From NCBI GenBank assembly GCA_922989275.2, contig OV277870.1, positions 60,289,079 to 60,353,078 on the forward strand: 64,000 bases of DNA, written 5' to 3'. Below are positions 42,307-53,862 of this stretch, piece after piece. Every line of letters begins with the position of its first letter. Positions within the stretch are counted from its first letter, which is position 1. This DNA comes from Gari tellinella (taxonomy: Eukaryota > Mollusca > Bivalvia > Cardiida > Psammobiidae). The notes beneath the pieces are model-generated. The model ran no database searches. It was given only the letters and a program-made list of their open reading frames with translations, and had not been told where the DNA came from. The position numbers and the translations under genes are program-made.

Positions 42307-43823
42307 TATTTGATTCGTTTCCGGTGGATCTACTTGCTACAAAATATATACGGGGTTTACAATGTTAGGTAAAAAACAATTAATGGTCCTTGATGGCCTT
42401 GTGTGTACCTATACAAGTGGTTCATTTTGAATCACATCTGATAATTTTTTCGCTTCCGGTTAAACACACGCATATCACCGGGAGTTATTATCTCCGTCAC
42501 AGAGAGTATTTGTTCCTTGTTCCATATCCTTGCCTGTTCGTACCCTATGATTTTCTTCTTTCTAACCCAAACTTTAGTCAATCACTAATCGAAACAATAT
42601 TCAACCATTTTCTACCGGAACGCCGCTTTTCTTTAGTTTTTTATGTAGTTTATCAATATATTCAATGTTTGTTTTCTTTACTTTACACTGTGCTCGCTTT
42701 AAGACTGTGCCTATTTCAAGAGTCTGTATTTTACGCCTTGAATCGTATCGTTTCGGTATGCATGTCGTCAAGTACACGTATACATGTACATGTATACGTC
42801 CAGCGTTGGTCTTTTTAGCATGAGCTAATTAGCGTTCGCTTCAAATATCAAATTATGTTTCTGGATATAAAAAGATTTAAGCAACTACATTGTATTTTTG
42901 TTATTAGTGGTGTATATAGAAGACATATTATAAACACATCACCAGTTTGCGATTCGCTGTATTGCGTTGTACTCAGTTTTCGGCGTTCTTGGCAGTTCTA
43001 AACAGCCGAACACTTAAGAAATGAACTGAATATTTTCGGCTTTTAAACGACATAAACGACAGAAAATGACCGGCAAATTTACAATCGCGCTAGCGCGATT
43101 CAAGGTAAATTACTAAATTTGCCGATCACTTTCTGTCATTTATTTCGCTTCAACACAGAAAAACCTTCATTTCATTTCTTATATCTTATATTTACATTAC
43201 ACATGTAGTTGCTGTTTTGTCTAATAATTAACGGAACATTTTATTAGTATGCATGTATCTTTAATCCATATTAGAGGTTTTTAACACAAATAATGTGTAC
43301 CCTGAAAGGAACAGCCATAACTGCATTACTGAAGCAATGTAACAAACTGATTTGCGGGGAGCAGATCCATAAATCCCGCCCCCTCTGCGAAAGGTTTTCA
43401 CAAGTCGTCCAGCCCCCTAGAGAAATGGCGTCTTTACGAATTAAACGTCATATTTTCAAACAAAATAAAATGGGGCGAATGTAAATATATTTGCGCCAAA
43501 AGCACTCGTGACATCGACTGTTTTCGCCAAGAACGTCTCGAGCTTATCACAATGACCTGTACCGCACCGCCTACTTGTAATTGTATTTATACGAGAACTT
43601 CAGATACTCCATGTAGTCAAGGCCCTTACAAAATTATTTTGTTTTGCAACAACAAAGTTCACGGTTGTCGTGGACTGGTCATACTGTGTTTGTTATGTCT
43701 AGAGCCAATAAGTTGTCTTGGAAACTATCAACATAAGAATCGTTGGAATGGGTGTGTATTATACATTTAGTATTTATTAATTTGTTTATGTCCTACAATA
43801 TTGTACCTTCTTTTCAAGTGTTC
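42307..43823. other. Gene-free spacer with one hairpin
   Basis: An inverted repeat at about 43050-43145 pairs cgacagaaaatgaccggcaa with ttgccgatcactttctgtc around caatcgcgctagcgcgatt. Plus-strand open frames at 42390-42818 and 43552-43770 have no recognisable motifs and odd composition; I do not call them genes. Confidence 0.5.
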
Positions 43824-44070
43824 TTAACCCTTTCACTCTAAATGACACTTTAAAGCACGTTTGCAAACAGTTTGGGTCCTGATCAGACGCCGCGTAAAGC
43901 GCGTCTGAACAGGATCCAAACTAGTTGACTCTCTTATCGATATTTATTAAGTCATTCAACCTTAAATCTAACTTTGAAACGTGTCTTGCAGACAACAAGA
44001 CTGAAGCAGACGACGATAAAGCGATGAGGGGGGTAAAATCTCCCAAATGATTTGATCATTAAAGGGTTAT
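43824..44070. mobile_element. A-family MITE (247 bp)
   Basis: TTAACCCTTTCACTC to TCATTAAAGGGTTA. The hairpin (43864-43928) has a shortened apex (gccgcgtaaagcgcgtc). Confidence 0.8.
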
Positions 44071-44224
44071 TATCTATTTGTGTTTATTGGTATTAGAACT
44101 AAAGGCACAGGCGTTCTTACAGCGGGATCGTCTGCAGTAACTCTGTCGGCACAAGACATTGAAAATAAAAACTAATGTCAACCATTAAATTGACTAAAGA
44201 TATTTAACTTTCACTTTAGACTTA

Positions 44225-44471
44225 TGTAACTCTTTCACTCTCAATGACACCAATCAGCGCGTTTGCAAACAGTTTGGATCCGGATCAGACGCCATGTAAC
44301 GCGGCATTTGATCAGGATCCAAACTGTTTGTCACTCGTATCGAACTTTTATCAGTCATACTGCTTGAAATGTACTTTGAAACGTTATTGCAGACAGCAAA
44401 ATAGAAGCAGCCGACAATGAAACGGTGCAGGGGTAAACGTCTCACGACAAATTTGGCAGTGAAATGGTTAA
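44225..44471. mobile_element. A-family MITE (247 bp)
   Basis: gtaactctttcactctcaat to gtgaaatggttaa. Hairpin 44266-44331 with a few apex mismatches. Confidence 0.8.
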
Positions 44472-44531
44472 CTGTGGCATTGTATTACAAGGTAACGTCA
44501 CATTAGGCTCTGAAGTCAGAATGTCAATCTA

Positions 44532-44779
44532 CAGTGGAGAATCTGTTATTCTTTCCCGAAAAAACGCGTTTACGCTAAAACTAGTTTTTCTTTTACAAAC
44601 AGTTTGGAGCCAGATCAGACGCCGGGTAACCCGTCGTCTGATCTGGCTCCAAACTGGTTGCCACCAATATAAACAGGAATTATCAGAATTGTCCAAAAGT
44701 TGTACTTTTCTACGTTTTAGTACTTTGCGTTAGCGTTTCGTTTGTGTTTAAACGGGAAAGAATAACAGATTCTCCACTG
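44532..44779. mobile_element. B-family MITE (248 bp), TA-flanked
   Basis: CAGTGGAGAATCTGTTATTC to AACAGATTCTCCACTG. The hairpin (44598-44661) has one apex mismatch (ccgtcgtc). Confidence 0.92.
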
Positions 44780-45021
44780 TACCATATACATGTACATGTA
44801 CATGTATTTATCATCGTGCATGTGTTTGGATATGAGACACTTTATTTAGAAAATCAAAGAGGTAGGGCTTCCAGTTTCAAAATCAATAATTATCATACCG
44901 CTGTTTAGTAGAAGAGATATTGTATTGTTTAGATCATTGTCATGGCAACACGGTTGGGAGTGTTTATTTCTAAAATTCATTCAAAGGATTACCCCGCAAA
45001 TTGTAACTTATGATTTGAATT

Positions 45022-45180
45022 TGCAAATAGTTTTGACCCAGATCAGACGGAAGTATATGTACAGTACAGGGAGCCCCCTCTAAACCGGACATTTGTGGGG
45101 ACAACATAGATTTCCGTTTTAGAGGGGTCTCCAGTTCAGAGAGGTTTGAACCAAACTGTTTGACACCCGCACTAATATTA
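45022..45180. mobile_element. Core-1 element with a small inserted TIR sequence
   Basis: The outer arms (aatagttttgacccagatca, ttgaaccaaactgtttgaca) enclose 45067-45134, which itself has inverted ends (CAGGGAGCCCCCTCTAAAC and GTTTTAGAGGGGTCTCCAG). This looks like a small pogo-like MITE inserted into a core-1 stem. Confidence 0.55.
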
Positions 45181-45344
45181 ATTTTTGTCAAAACAGCATA
45201 CAATTGAATTTAGCATTACATTGTACACGCTACCATTTTAGCAGATATTTACATGCGATATGGTTAAAGTAAACAGTACAATTTGGAATTGAGGGTCAAA
45301 GCAGACATATAGAATCTGCAATGAGTCGATGTTGATCTCAAACT

Positions 45345-45425
45345 GATCTCAAACGAGTCTAGAATTGAAATGTTATTAAGCGAGCTTAATAACTTTTCTA
45401 TTCTAGACGAGCATCGACGAGTGAC
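45345..45425. repeat. Inverted repeat
   Basis: gagtctagaattgaaatgtt / aacttttctattctagacga around attaagcgagcttaat, with a few mismatches. Confidence 0.65.
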
Positions 45426-45634
45426 AGATTCTTTTTCTCACATATCCAACGATTTTAAGCTATTTTTAAAGCATTAGCCAAAAGGCATTTTTTGGAATCC
45501 CGGTGACGTCGAAACACTTTGATAAATAGTGACGTTATAGTGACGTCATCAAATTGATCTCACACATGTTGGAGATAATGATCGCTGTTCGCTATAGAAA
45601 ACAGTGGTAGTTATGTGAGAATTTGATCGCTAAA

Positions 45635-45806
45635 CCACTTCACTGTCATGCCGTCATCAATTTTAATCATTTATCGTCTGTTTTTATTTCTCAAATTTGA
45701 AGTTTAGGTATTTTAACATACGTATTTGCAATACGAGGCGTGTGATGAGGATCCAAACTGTTTGCAAATAACTATCGTACTTGGGGTGAGGCAGTAAATG
45801 GGTTAA
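45635..45806. mobile_element. A2-family MITE, hairpin half lost
   Basis: From 'aaaccacttcactgtcatgc' to gaggcagtaaatgggttaa. Keeps only the right arm of core 1 (gatccaaactgtttgcaaat). Confidence 0.6.
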
Positions 45807-45811
45807 GGATA

Positions 45812-46029
45812 CAGTGGAGAATGTGTTATTCTTTCCCAATAAACGCGTTTACGCAAATACTATTATTTGCAGTGCAGTAACCCAGCGTCTGATCAGGCTC
45901 CAAACTGTTTGACACCAAGATAAACATGAATTATCAGAATTGTCCAAAAGTTGCACTTTTCTACGTTTTAGTGTTTTGCGTTTGCGTACGTTTGCGTTTA
46001 AACGGGAAAGAATAACAGATTCTCCACTA
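45812..46029. mobile_element. B-family MITE with left hairpin arm deleted (218 bp)
   Basis: CAGTGGAGAATGTGTTATTC to AACAGATTCTCCACTA. The left hairpin arm is missing between ttgcagtgca and gtaacccag. It begins six bases after the A2 element. Confidence 0.85.
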
Positions 46030-46273
46030 TATAACCTGTTTGAAGCAGACGATAGGATAGCTTTGACCTGCGCACTCCTGGCAAATTCTTATACTAAATC
46101 GTAGGAAGGAAACCATCCTCAAAGAATGAAGAAGCTGTTGGGCACTCCTATGGTATCCTCGAAAATACACTTATAAACAAACAGATGAATGTAAGGCAGA
46201 TATCATACAATATGTTTGTTTGTTTCAAAATACATAGATCTACATGTCCATCAGCATTATACAATACAAAGTA

Positions 46274-46519
46274 CAGTGGAGAATCTGTTATTCTTTCCCG
46301 TTTAAACGCAAACGTACGCAAACGCAAAGCACTAAAACGTAGAAACGAACAACTTTTGGACAATTCTGATAATTCTTGTTTATCTTGGTGGCAAACAGTT
46401 TGGCGCCTGATCAGACGCCGGGTTACCCGGCGTCTGATCTGGCTCCAAACTGTTTGCACTGCAAATAATAGTTTTAGCGTAAACGCGTTTATTGGGAAAG
46501 AATAACAGATTCTCCACTG
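46274..46519. mobile_element. B-family MITE (246 bp), TA-flanked
   Basis: Nearly identical to the copy at 42061-42306, including the shared variant 'ttggcgcctgatcag', so the two share a recent source. Confidence 0.92.
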
Positions 46520-46639
46520 TAGTAAAAACGAGTAATGACTTGCAGACACTATTCGATGCTAACTATACCTCGATAATTTAATAACAAGAACATGCAAGCA
46601 TATTCTATCTGCACATACATAGGTGGTTTCAATTACATT

Positions 46640-47100
46640 CAGCATTATTCTTCCACTGCAAAAAATAGTTTCAGTTCATACAGTCATGGACATAACAAAT
46701 ATTTTCCATACTCAAGCAGATGGCAGCTTAAAGTTTAAAGCAGGTTGAAAGTAAGACAGAAGGCGCATTAACCCTTTACCTCATAGCTTGTTTCTAGTTT
46801 TGAATAGCAGGTAACCACTTAAAGCAGGTTGAAAGTAAAGCAGAATGTGCCTTAAGGCACATTCTGCTTTACTTTCAGCCTGCTTTAAGCTAAAATCTGC
46901 TAGGCTATATAAAATATTTATAATGGTTATTGTTCATGAGAGTATAAACTGGAACTATTTTCTTCAGCGGAGGAATATATTAAATACGCTAAAAGTCGCT
47001 TCTATGGGGGAAAGAGTTAAGGCACATTCTGCTTTACTTTATACCTGCTTCAAGGGGTCATTTGTCTTCAACAATGGAAACAAGCTATATAGGAGATCTA
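46640..47100. mobile_element. C-family MITE split at its hairpin apex by another C
   Basis: Left half to ttaaagcaggttgaaagtaa...aaggcgca; right half ggcacattctgctttact... to aacaatggaaacaagctata. The break is exactly at the apex TTAA. Outer ends are decayed. Confidence 0.85.
46768..47020. mobile_element. C-family MITE (253 bp) nested in a C hairpin apex
   Basis: TTAACCCTTTACCTC to GGGGGAAAGAGTTAA; intact core-2 hairpin (46818-46890). Confidence 0.9.
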
Positions 47101-47453
47101 CTGCATATTGTTTAAATTTCAAGGATTTAAAAGACAATATTAGTTTTGACAAGGATTTACGATGTATGACACTCATATTGATTCGTATGGTGAGTTTTCA
47201 GATATGTTTCTAAAGCTTTTTGTATTGATATATTGTCTAGAGAGAAGCTTTAGAACCACCTCTAACTATCGGTCAATAAAGTACCATATAAATTTGCTCA
47301 AATCTGACCGATCAAATGCTTGTGGACGATTTCAGACTCAATTCAAACGCTTTAATACCTTTTAGGTTTCTTCAGTAAATATGTATAAATCTGAGTTTGA
47401 CCAAGTTTGCAGACGACAATTTTAAAGCAGACGCTATATCGGAAGTAGAAAAA
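47021..47453. other. Spacer, mostly unassigned
   Basis: After the right half of the split C there is AT-rich DNA with an A2-like scrap (agacgacaattttaaagcag, about 47411) and nothing intact. Confidence 0.4.
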
Positions 47454-47701
47454 TTAATCCTTTCATGATCAAATTATTCGAGAGATTTTTATCCCCTCAC
47501 CGCTTTATTGTCGCATGCTACAGTATTGTTGTCTGCAAGGCACGTTTAAAAGTTATTTCTAAGGAAATATGACTGACGAAATTTCGAAACGAGTGTCAAA
47601 CAGTTCGGATCCTGATCAGACGCCGCGTTACGCGGCGTCTGATCAGGATTCAAACTGTTTGCAAACGCGCTTTTAAGCGTCATTGAGAGTGAAAGGGTTA
47701 A
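47454..47701. mobile_element. A-family MITE (248 bp), complete
   Basis: TTAATCCTTTCATGATC to GAGAGTGAAAGGGTTAA. Hairpin 47598-47662 is perfect except one arm base (cagttcggatcc). Confidence 0.88.
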
Positions 47702-48057
47702 TATGTCATAAGGCTTCACGCTGATTAGACAAATGACAAGAATTGAATACAGCATACGCTTGAGCGTATTTATAGAATAAATACATATTAACATCCCATA
47801 GAGTATTTACCAGATACAACTATCGATAACTATGTTTAATAAACCAGTGGAGCGCTATCCGTTCTGTTCAGGCAACACAAGAAAGATTGTGCGGATGATA
47901 ACATGCAGCTTTGCTTTCATACGTTTTTACATTCACTTTATCTGACCGTCATTCTGCTTAACCGTTTTATAGTGTAGGAACTGAGATGCCTTGTATTGCT
48001 GCTTCATAACATTATAAGTTTTTACCAATTGCTGAACCTAGTTGTGTAAGTTAATTC

Positions 48058-48306
48058 TTAACCCTTTTCATGGTCAAATTATTCTGGAGATTTTTACCCC
48101 TTCACCGTTTCATTGTCGTCTGCTTCAGTATTGTCGTCTGCAAGACTCGTTTCAAAGGTAGATTTAAGGTTGTATGACTTAATAAGTATCGATAAAAGTG
48201 TCGAACAGTTCGGGTCATGATCAGACGCCGCGTTACGCGGCTGGTGACCAGGACTCAAACTGTTTGCAAACGCGCTTTAAAGCGTCATTGAGAGTGAACG
48301 GGTTAA
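48058..48306. mobile_element. A-family MITE (249 bp), complete
   Basis: TTAACCCTTTTCATGG to GAGTGAACGGGTTAA. The hairpin (48203-48266) has lost pairing near the apex (gcggctggtgac). Confidence 0.85.
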
Positions 48307-48409
48307 TTCCAATACATGTATAGATGATATATTTTTAACCAGTCACTTTCTATTGTCTTGTCTCGCGTTGTGTAAACATTGTTCTATGTCAGATTCGTGA
48401 CGTCATTCA

Positions 48410-48525
48410 TTATTCTTTCTCAATGAACGCGTTTATAGTAAAACAAATATGTCCACTACAAACAGCTTAACTCCAGACTAGACACCGAGTAAATCGGTGT
48501 GTGACAAGGATCCAACCGTTTTAAC
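48410..48525. mobile_element. B-family MITE, left part only
   Basis: attattctttctcaatgaac to the mismatched hairpin aaacagcttaactccagact ... ggatccaaccgttt. Terminal repeats are missing. Confidence 0.6.
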
Positions 48526-48742
48526 AAATAATTTATAAATATGGAAATAAAGAACCAGGATGTTATATCTAAAATGCATCTGATTTCATTTTCTGAAGAT
48601 ATTAAGTCAGTGGTAAAAGCCTTAGATGTACTTTGTGTTTGTTAATGTTTATACCAAGGCTATCTTACTATATACATGTACAATCGTTTTACAGCGGGGA
48701 AAACGTTTTCCGATTCCGTTTACACGAAACTAAACACAAATA

Positions 48743-48987
48743 CAGTGGAGAATCTGTTATTCTTTCCCGTTTAAACGCAAACGTACGCAAACGCAAAGCA
48801 CTAAAACGTAGAAAAGAACAACTTTTGGACAATACTGATATTTCGTGTTTATCTTGGTGGTAAACAGTTTGGAGCCTGATCAGACGCCGGGTTACCCGGC
48901 GTCTGATCTGGCTTCAAACTGTTTGCACTGCAAATAATAGTTTTAGCGTAAAACGGTTATTAGGAAAGAATAACACATTATCCACTG
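48743..48987. mobile_element. B-family MITE (245 bp), TA-flanked
   Basis: CAGTGGAGAATCTGTTATTC to AACACATTATCCACTG. Hairpin 48864-48925 near perfect. Confidence 0.92.
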
Positions 48988-49013
48988 TATAATTCAATAA
49001 AGTGTACGAAAAT

Positions 49014-49196
49014 CACAGTATGCGGAATCTACTTACTGGTCGAATAGGCATACAGTTTCTGTATGTCAAGTTGAAACAGCTTTGAAATACTATTGTAATT
49101 TGCCATGTCAATTTCAAATTTTGCGACTAGGGATACATATACTGTATGCCTAATCGACCGGAAGTAAGTGGAGTCCGTATACTGTGAAAACGACGG
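49014..49196. mobile_element. MITE with ~43-bp terminal inverted repeats
   Basis: CACAGTATGCGGAATCTACT ... GGCATACAGT at the left; ACTGTATGCC ... AGTGGAGTCCGTATACTGTG at the right. No inner hairpin; family not recognised. Confidence 0.75.
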
Positions 49197-49383
49197 GGAA
49201 CTTGTTTAAGTCAGAGTGGTACAGGTTGTAGGATGATTGAGTAACTCGGCATCTGACTCATCAGGCTCCACACTGTTTGCACTGGAACTCGTAGTTACAT
49301 GTATTTCAGAGGAAAAATGCGAATAACGTTTTCTCCTATATTAGACCTATATATCATTTACATGCAACTGACACATTTCACTG

Positions 49384-49518
49384 CAGGGCTGCCATTTCTC
49401 CGAAATCTTCGGATATTTATTCTGCTTTACTTTCAATCCGCTTTATGTAATCGCGCTTGAAAAATAGGAAAAAATGGAAATCTTAGGATTTTTCTAAGAT
49501 CAACGTATGGCAGCCTTG
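49384..49518. mobile_element. G-family MITE (135 bp) with 6-bp target duplication
   Basis: CAGGGCTGCCATTTCTCCG to CGTATGGCAGCCTTG between TCACTG repeats (49378-49383, 49519-49524). Only the right arm of core 2 remains, so it is an internally deleted copy. Confidence 0.88.
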
Positions 49519-49774
49519 TCACTGACATTTGCAAATAGTTTGAATCCAAATCACGACTCAGGTAAGTCAACTAGTCTCCAAGTAGTGCAATAGTCGACCA
49601 TATTAGTCCATTTAATGCATTTCATGTTTTACACACATTTCAATTTTTCTTCTAAAAAAACAAAAACAACAACCCTATTTTAAATTTGTGAAATAAAGGC
49701 AGACGATACTTGTTTAAAATTGATGACGTCATGGCAGTAAATGGGTTAGACGGTCAACATTAGCAATGAAATGG

Positions 49775-49903
49775 TTAAAGCAGACATTTACCATTAATCA
49801 CGCACTTTTTGAAAACTCTAAAAAGTCACCTTGCTTTAAGTTGTCACCTGTTAAAACCAATTAGCCTTCATTTTAGTGGTTGTAATAGAGAGGTTTAATT
49901 GTA
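49775..49903. mobile_element. E-family MITE, right part
   Basis: caccttgctttaagttgtca to taatagagaggtttaattgta. The left part is decayed. Confidence 0.6.
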
Positions 49904-50699
49904 GTTTCTTCTCTCTATATCGCTAATGTATCGGAGTTTCATTTTACATTTTCCCGGAAGCTGTTGATACTGAAGCAACTATGAACTATTGACCTTCCTG
50001 CACTAGCTATTTCTTGGCAAATCCATGGATATTGATAGTTTGTATACGAAATTAGACCTGTATACTAATTTGGTGATCGGGTGTTATATGTTCTGAACAA
50101 GTTTCTTGTACAAGGCAGCTTGACTAACTTCCGCAAACAAATTCGACCCAGTTGAGACCCCGTGTATGTGGGCGTCTCATCAGCAACCAAACCTGTTTTA
50201 CATTCCAACTTAAGTAATGTTGTTTTTTTGGAGATGTTGGTTTTAAATTCTAAAAGTTATCTAAGGCGTCAGTTATAAAAACGGACGGGATAACAGCCGG
50301 GTAAAGGTCAAACAGAATAAAGTGGGATCTGTTAATATGTCTGGTAAGTTGATATTACATGTGCACAACATTTAACCTTTATTCTGCAGTACACGTCTTG
50401 ACCTGTATCTAGTAACAGTGTTGATCAAGATCTGGTATCTATTTACACGATGGCTAATCAGAATCCAAGCTCCTCAACACTCCTCCCTGTGTGTCTTGTA
50501 AGTTAGATAAATCCAAACCCCAATTCGAAAACACGCGGGCGAAAATTTGATGACGTTTGATAATACGATAGGAATAGGTTTGCGCACACTAAATCCTAAA
50601 CCGGACCTACGCCCACAGTACTGTCTACTGCCTCGTCTGTTTTCTGTATTGTATACTACAATACACCCCATATTTCTTTCTAATAATAATTATTATATA
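49904..50699. other. Spacer with decayed core-1 piece
   Basis: A loose core-1 hairpin at about 50135-50195 (aacaaattcgacccagttga ... catcagcaaccaaacctgtt). Nothing else recognised. Confidence 0.45.
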
Positions 50700-50905
50700 C
50701 AGTAAAAATCTCTCAAATACGACCACGTAACTGTGTTAATTATAAGGTGTTTATGACAGGTGACTGCTTCAAGCAAGGTGACAGTAAAACAAAAAGCTCC
50801 TTCAGGAGCTTTCTGTTTTACTGTCACCTTACTTTTAGCTGTCCCCTGTCTTTTATACAGTCAATTAGGTTTTGTTTTAGGTGTTGAAATAGACAGGTTT
50901 TACTG
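50700..50905. mobile_element. E-family MITE (206 bp), TA-flanked, near perfect
   Basis: CAGTAAAAATCTCTCAAATA to AGACAGGTTTTACTG. The hairpin (50764-50840) pairs gcaaggtgacagtaaaacaa with its complement around tccttcagga. Best E reference in the window. Confidence 0.88.
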
Positions 50906-51413
50906 TACACTATTACTGCGAATGTTGGCCTCAACTCTTTACAACAAATATTTGATACATCAGTATAAAATGACTTTTCAAATAACAATAATGCCCACTA
51001 GTCGAATGTGTGTGTTTCCGTGGTAAACTGTTTGATCCAGAGTATACGCCGAATAACTCGGCCTATCTTTAAGGACCAAACTGTTTTGTTTTTTAATAAT
51101 ACATTATTCTTTTGGAAAAATACAGATAAATAAAATTAAAAAATCGAATCAAATCCAACAAATCAGTTGTGACAGAGGAAACAATTGCACATCAAACTCA
51201 TAATTACACAGGGAATTTAAACAAACTGCATGCTAATATAGGCGAAATGTATTATTTGGATTATAGTCTGCTTCAAACACAATTGTCTATTTTTTCAACT
51301 GTATTTACTACTGGAATGGCGATGTGTGGTAAGACACAATGGGGGCTTATTGTAGGATAAATAAACAAGAACAAGAAACAGCTTAAGCAAGAAATGTTTG
51401 ATTATTACCAATG
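50906..51413. other. Spacer with a decayed core-1 hairpin
   Basis: About 51022-51085: aaactgtttgatccagagta, gccgaataactcggc, ccaaactgttttg. Confidence 0.5.
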
Positions 51414-51419
51414 CACTTG

Positions 51420-51674
51420 CAGGGCTGCCATAAATTGACTTAAAATATCCTAAGATTTCCAAATTTTCATTTTTCAAGTGCGATTTTACGAATTGTACCT
51501 TTAATCCATCGCCTGTTTCTAGTTGTGTTGACCCATGGCTGCTTAAAGCAGGCTGGAAGTAAAGCAGAATGCGCCTTAAGGCTCATTCTGCTTTACTTTC
51601 AGCCTACTTTAAGCTATCATGAATTAGAAATAAATCCGAAGATTTAGGAAAAATCCGGAGAAATGGCAGCCCTG
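51420..51674. mobile_element. G-family MITE (255 bp) with 6-bp target duplication
   Basis: Reverse orientation: CAGGGCTGCCATAAATTGAC to CGGAGAAATGGCAGCCCTG between CACTTG repeats (51414-51419, 51675-51680). Carries C-type sequence (tcgcctgtttctag) and a core-2 hairpin (51542-51613). Confidence 0.9.
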
Positions 51675-51860
51675 CACTTGTATTGAAATACTCATAAATT
51701 GATCGCAATTTTTGTTTGTATGAATTATATTTATTACCGTAAAATCCTAAAAATGTTGACACCCTGTTTAACTGCTGGTTTTTTTATCATCAACTTCGCA
51801 TAAATTGCTATCGTCACACAATAATTTTTCCATACGGTGCAAACTGAATGGCAACCCCCA

Positions 51861-52020
51861 GTAGCAGTCTGATCAGGATCTACACTGTTTGCACATGATT
51901 GTAGCAGTCTGATCAGGACCTACACTGTTTGCACATGATTGTAGCAGTCTGATCAGGACCTACACTGTTTGCACATGATTGTAGCAGTCTGATCAGGACC
52001 TACACTGTTTGCACATGAGT
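51861..52020. repeat. Four perfect-length 40-bp tandem repeats
   Basis: Unit gtagcagtctgatcaggacc + tacactgtttgcacatgatt, four times. The first differs at one base, the last at one. Each unit is one D-type hairpin arm, so the array is built from half-hairpins. Confidence 0.95.
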
Positions 52021-52033
52021 GTAGGTCCAAATA

Positions 52034-52375
52034 CAGTAATCCCTCACTACAACAACACCCAATGGGAGTGTGTTGTTCGGAGGGACTTGTTATAGGGAGA
52101 GAAAATTACCACTTGGACTACATTTGCAAACATCTTGAATCCAGATTAGAAGCCGCGTAACGGGCATCTGATCAGGATTCAAGCTGTTTGCCACTCGTTC
52201 TTGTGTTATTTCTGTCAAAATGTCCATTGTGTGACCTTGAAAAACCCCAGCAGACGACAATTTTAAGCAGACGATATTGCAGCAGTTAAAGTTTAACTTG
52301 TTAGGGGAACAGCAGCAAGCCATGTTGTAAGGAGGGAATCGTTGTTCGGAGGGCCGTTATAGCGAGGGAGCAATG
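52034..52375. mobile_element. F-family MITE, TA-flanked
   Basis: CAGTAATCCCTCACTACAAC to TATAGCGAGGGAGCAATG. Core-1 hairpin (52126-52190) with mismatches. The right end gives the uninterrupted form of the site occupied by B at 35208. Confidence 0.82.
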
Positions 52376-52689
52376 TACTTAAGATCAACGCGGTACTGTA
52401 CTTATTGGTAAGTTGGTTGTATAAGTATCTCTATGTTTATTACTCGAAACATTTTTGAACAATTATTTGCCAAACAAATTGTGCAACAATTAAATATCAT
52501 AATATCACTAGAATAACACACTACATTTGTTTAGAAAGTAATTCTACTGGTATTGAGATAACATAAACACGACGTGTTTAATCTTTTCATCAGGTCAAAA
52601 GGTTTTAGATAATCTTGCCTGTCTTATTGTGGTTTTGAAATATGTCCAAGTATTAAATGCCCCAGTCGGACAATCTAGGGGAAAACGTT

Positions 52690-52880
52690 AGTATTTTCAT
52701 TTAAATGCATTTATGCAATTGCAGAAAGTTTGGAGCCAGAACAAACGCCGGTAATCCGGCGTGGATCAGGTTCAAAATTGTTTGATTTCATACTGACATA
52801 AGTCGTAAACATTTTAAGAAAACTTCCCTTTTCTATACATGGCGTTTCTTTTTAACGGGAAATAATAAAGTTTTCAGCCT
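52690..52880. mobile_element. B-family MITE, decayed
   Basis: Hairpin agaaagtttggagccagaac ... gatcaggttcaaaattgttt with apex gccggtaatccggc, plus the interior acttcccttttctatacatg. Terminal repeats are lost. Confidence 0.65.
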
Positions 52881-53099
52881 CTTATATATAATACGGCTTG
52901 ATGCTACATAGTTTACAATGATTTGAGAGCAAAGAGAACATTTGGTCTTTTTTTCACCAAATCTCTCTTCTATGATGTTTTAGCGACATGTTTCAAATTG
53001 ACAAAGCAGACCTTGGTGATAGGGGTCTGTGTGTATTCTGTTTGCATAGAACCGGTGTTTTTTCACAGGTAAACTGGTTGTAAACGCCGTTTCTATTGG

Positions 53100-53351
53100 T
53101 TAACTCTTTAACCCATAGCCTGTTTCTAGTATTTAAGATATGTGTCCTATTAAAGCAGGCTTAAAGTAAAGCAGAATGTGCCCTAGGGCACATTCTGCTT
53201 TACTTTCAGCCTACTTTAAGTTAATAGCTGCTAGTATATAGAAAATATTTCTTATAGTACATATTCATGACAGTATAAAATGGAACTTTTTTCTTTGGCG
53301 GATGAATAAAATGAATGCGCTAAAAGTCGCTTCTATAAGGGAAAGGGTTAA
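53100..53351. mobile_element. C-family MITE (252 bp), complete
   Basis: TTAACTCTTTAACCC to GGGAAAGGGTTAA; hairpin (53154-53220) perfect over most of its length, apex gccctagggc. Confidence 0.85.
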
Positions 53352-53862
53352 CCATTTACCCGTTGCCTGATTCTTGTTTTGAAGACAGACGACTGCTTAA
53401 AGCAGGATGAAAATGAAGCAGAATGCACCTTCAGGCACATTCTGATTTGTATTGAGTCTGCTTAAACCCCTCACTCCATAGCCTGTTTCTAGTATTGAAG
53501 ACAGGCGACCACTTGAAGCGGTTTGAAAGTAAAATAGAATTCACATTAAGGCGCATTCTGTCTTACTTTCAGCCTGTGTTAAACTATCATTCGCTAGAGT
53601 ATAGGAACTGGTACTTATGGTGCATGTACATGTATATATGTATGACGGTATCAATTGGAACAATTTTCTTCAGTGGGGGAATGAATTCACTGTGTTAAAA
53701 TGCATAATTATATAGGGAGTAAATGGTTAAGCTACCATCAGCTAGACTATAGAAAACATTTCTTATGATACATCTTCCGAACGGTATAAAAATGGAATTA
53801 TTTTCTTCAGTGGAGGAATAAATAACAGGCGTAAAAGGCGTATTTATGGGGTAATGGGTTAA
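53348..53862. mobile_element. C-family MITE interrupted by another C
   Basis: Shares its first TTAA with the preceding C. Left part to tgagtctgcTTAA; right part TTAAgctaccatcagctag to gggtaatgggttaa. The break is at a TTAA at the base of the hairpin. Confidence 0.85.
53462..53730. mobile_element. C-family MITE nested in C
   Basis: TTAAACCCCTCACTCC to GGGAGTAAATGGTTAA; hairpin (53513-53582) with several mismatches. Confidence 0.85.

Noticed and set aside
42390..42818. 142-codon plus-strand frame with hydrophobic stretches
   Set aside because: No recognisable family, signal or splice context. It covers microsatellite-like sequence (acatgtacatgtatac), and the composition fits an AT-rich chance frame.
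46148..46549. Repeated ORFs reading 'VWSQIRRRVTRRLI ... SELSKSCSFLRFSALR' at many places, suggesting a conserved protein family
   Set aside because: They are translations of the B MITE. The reading frames recur because the DNA repeats, they read through the hairpin on either strand, and they lack any domain.
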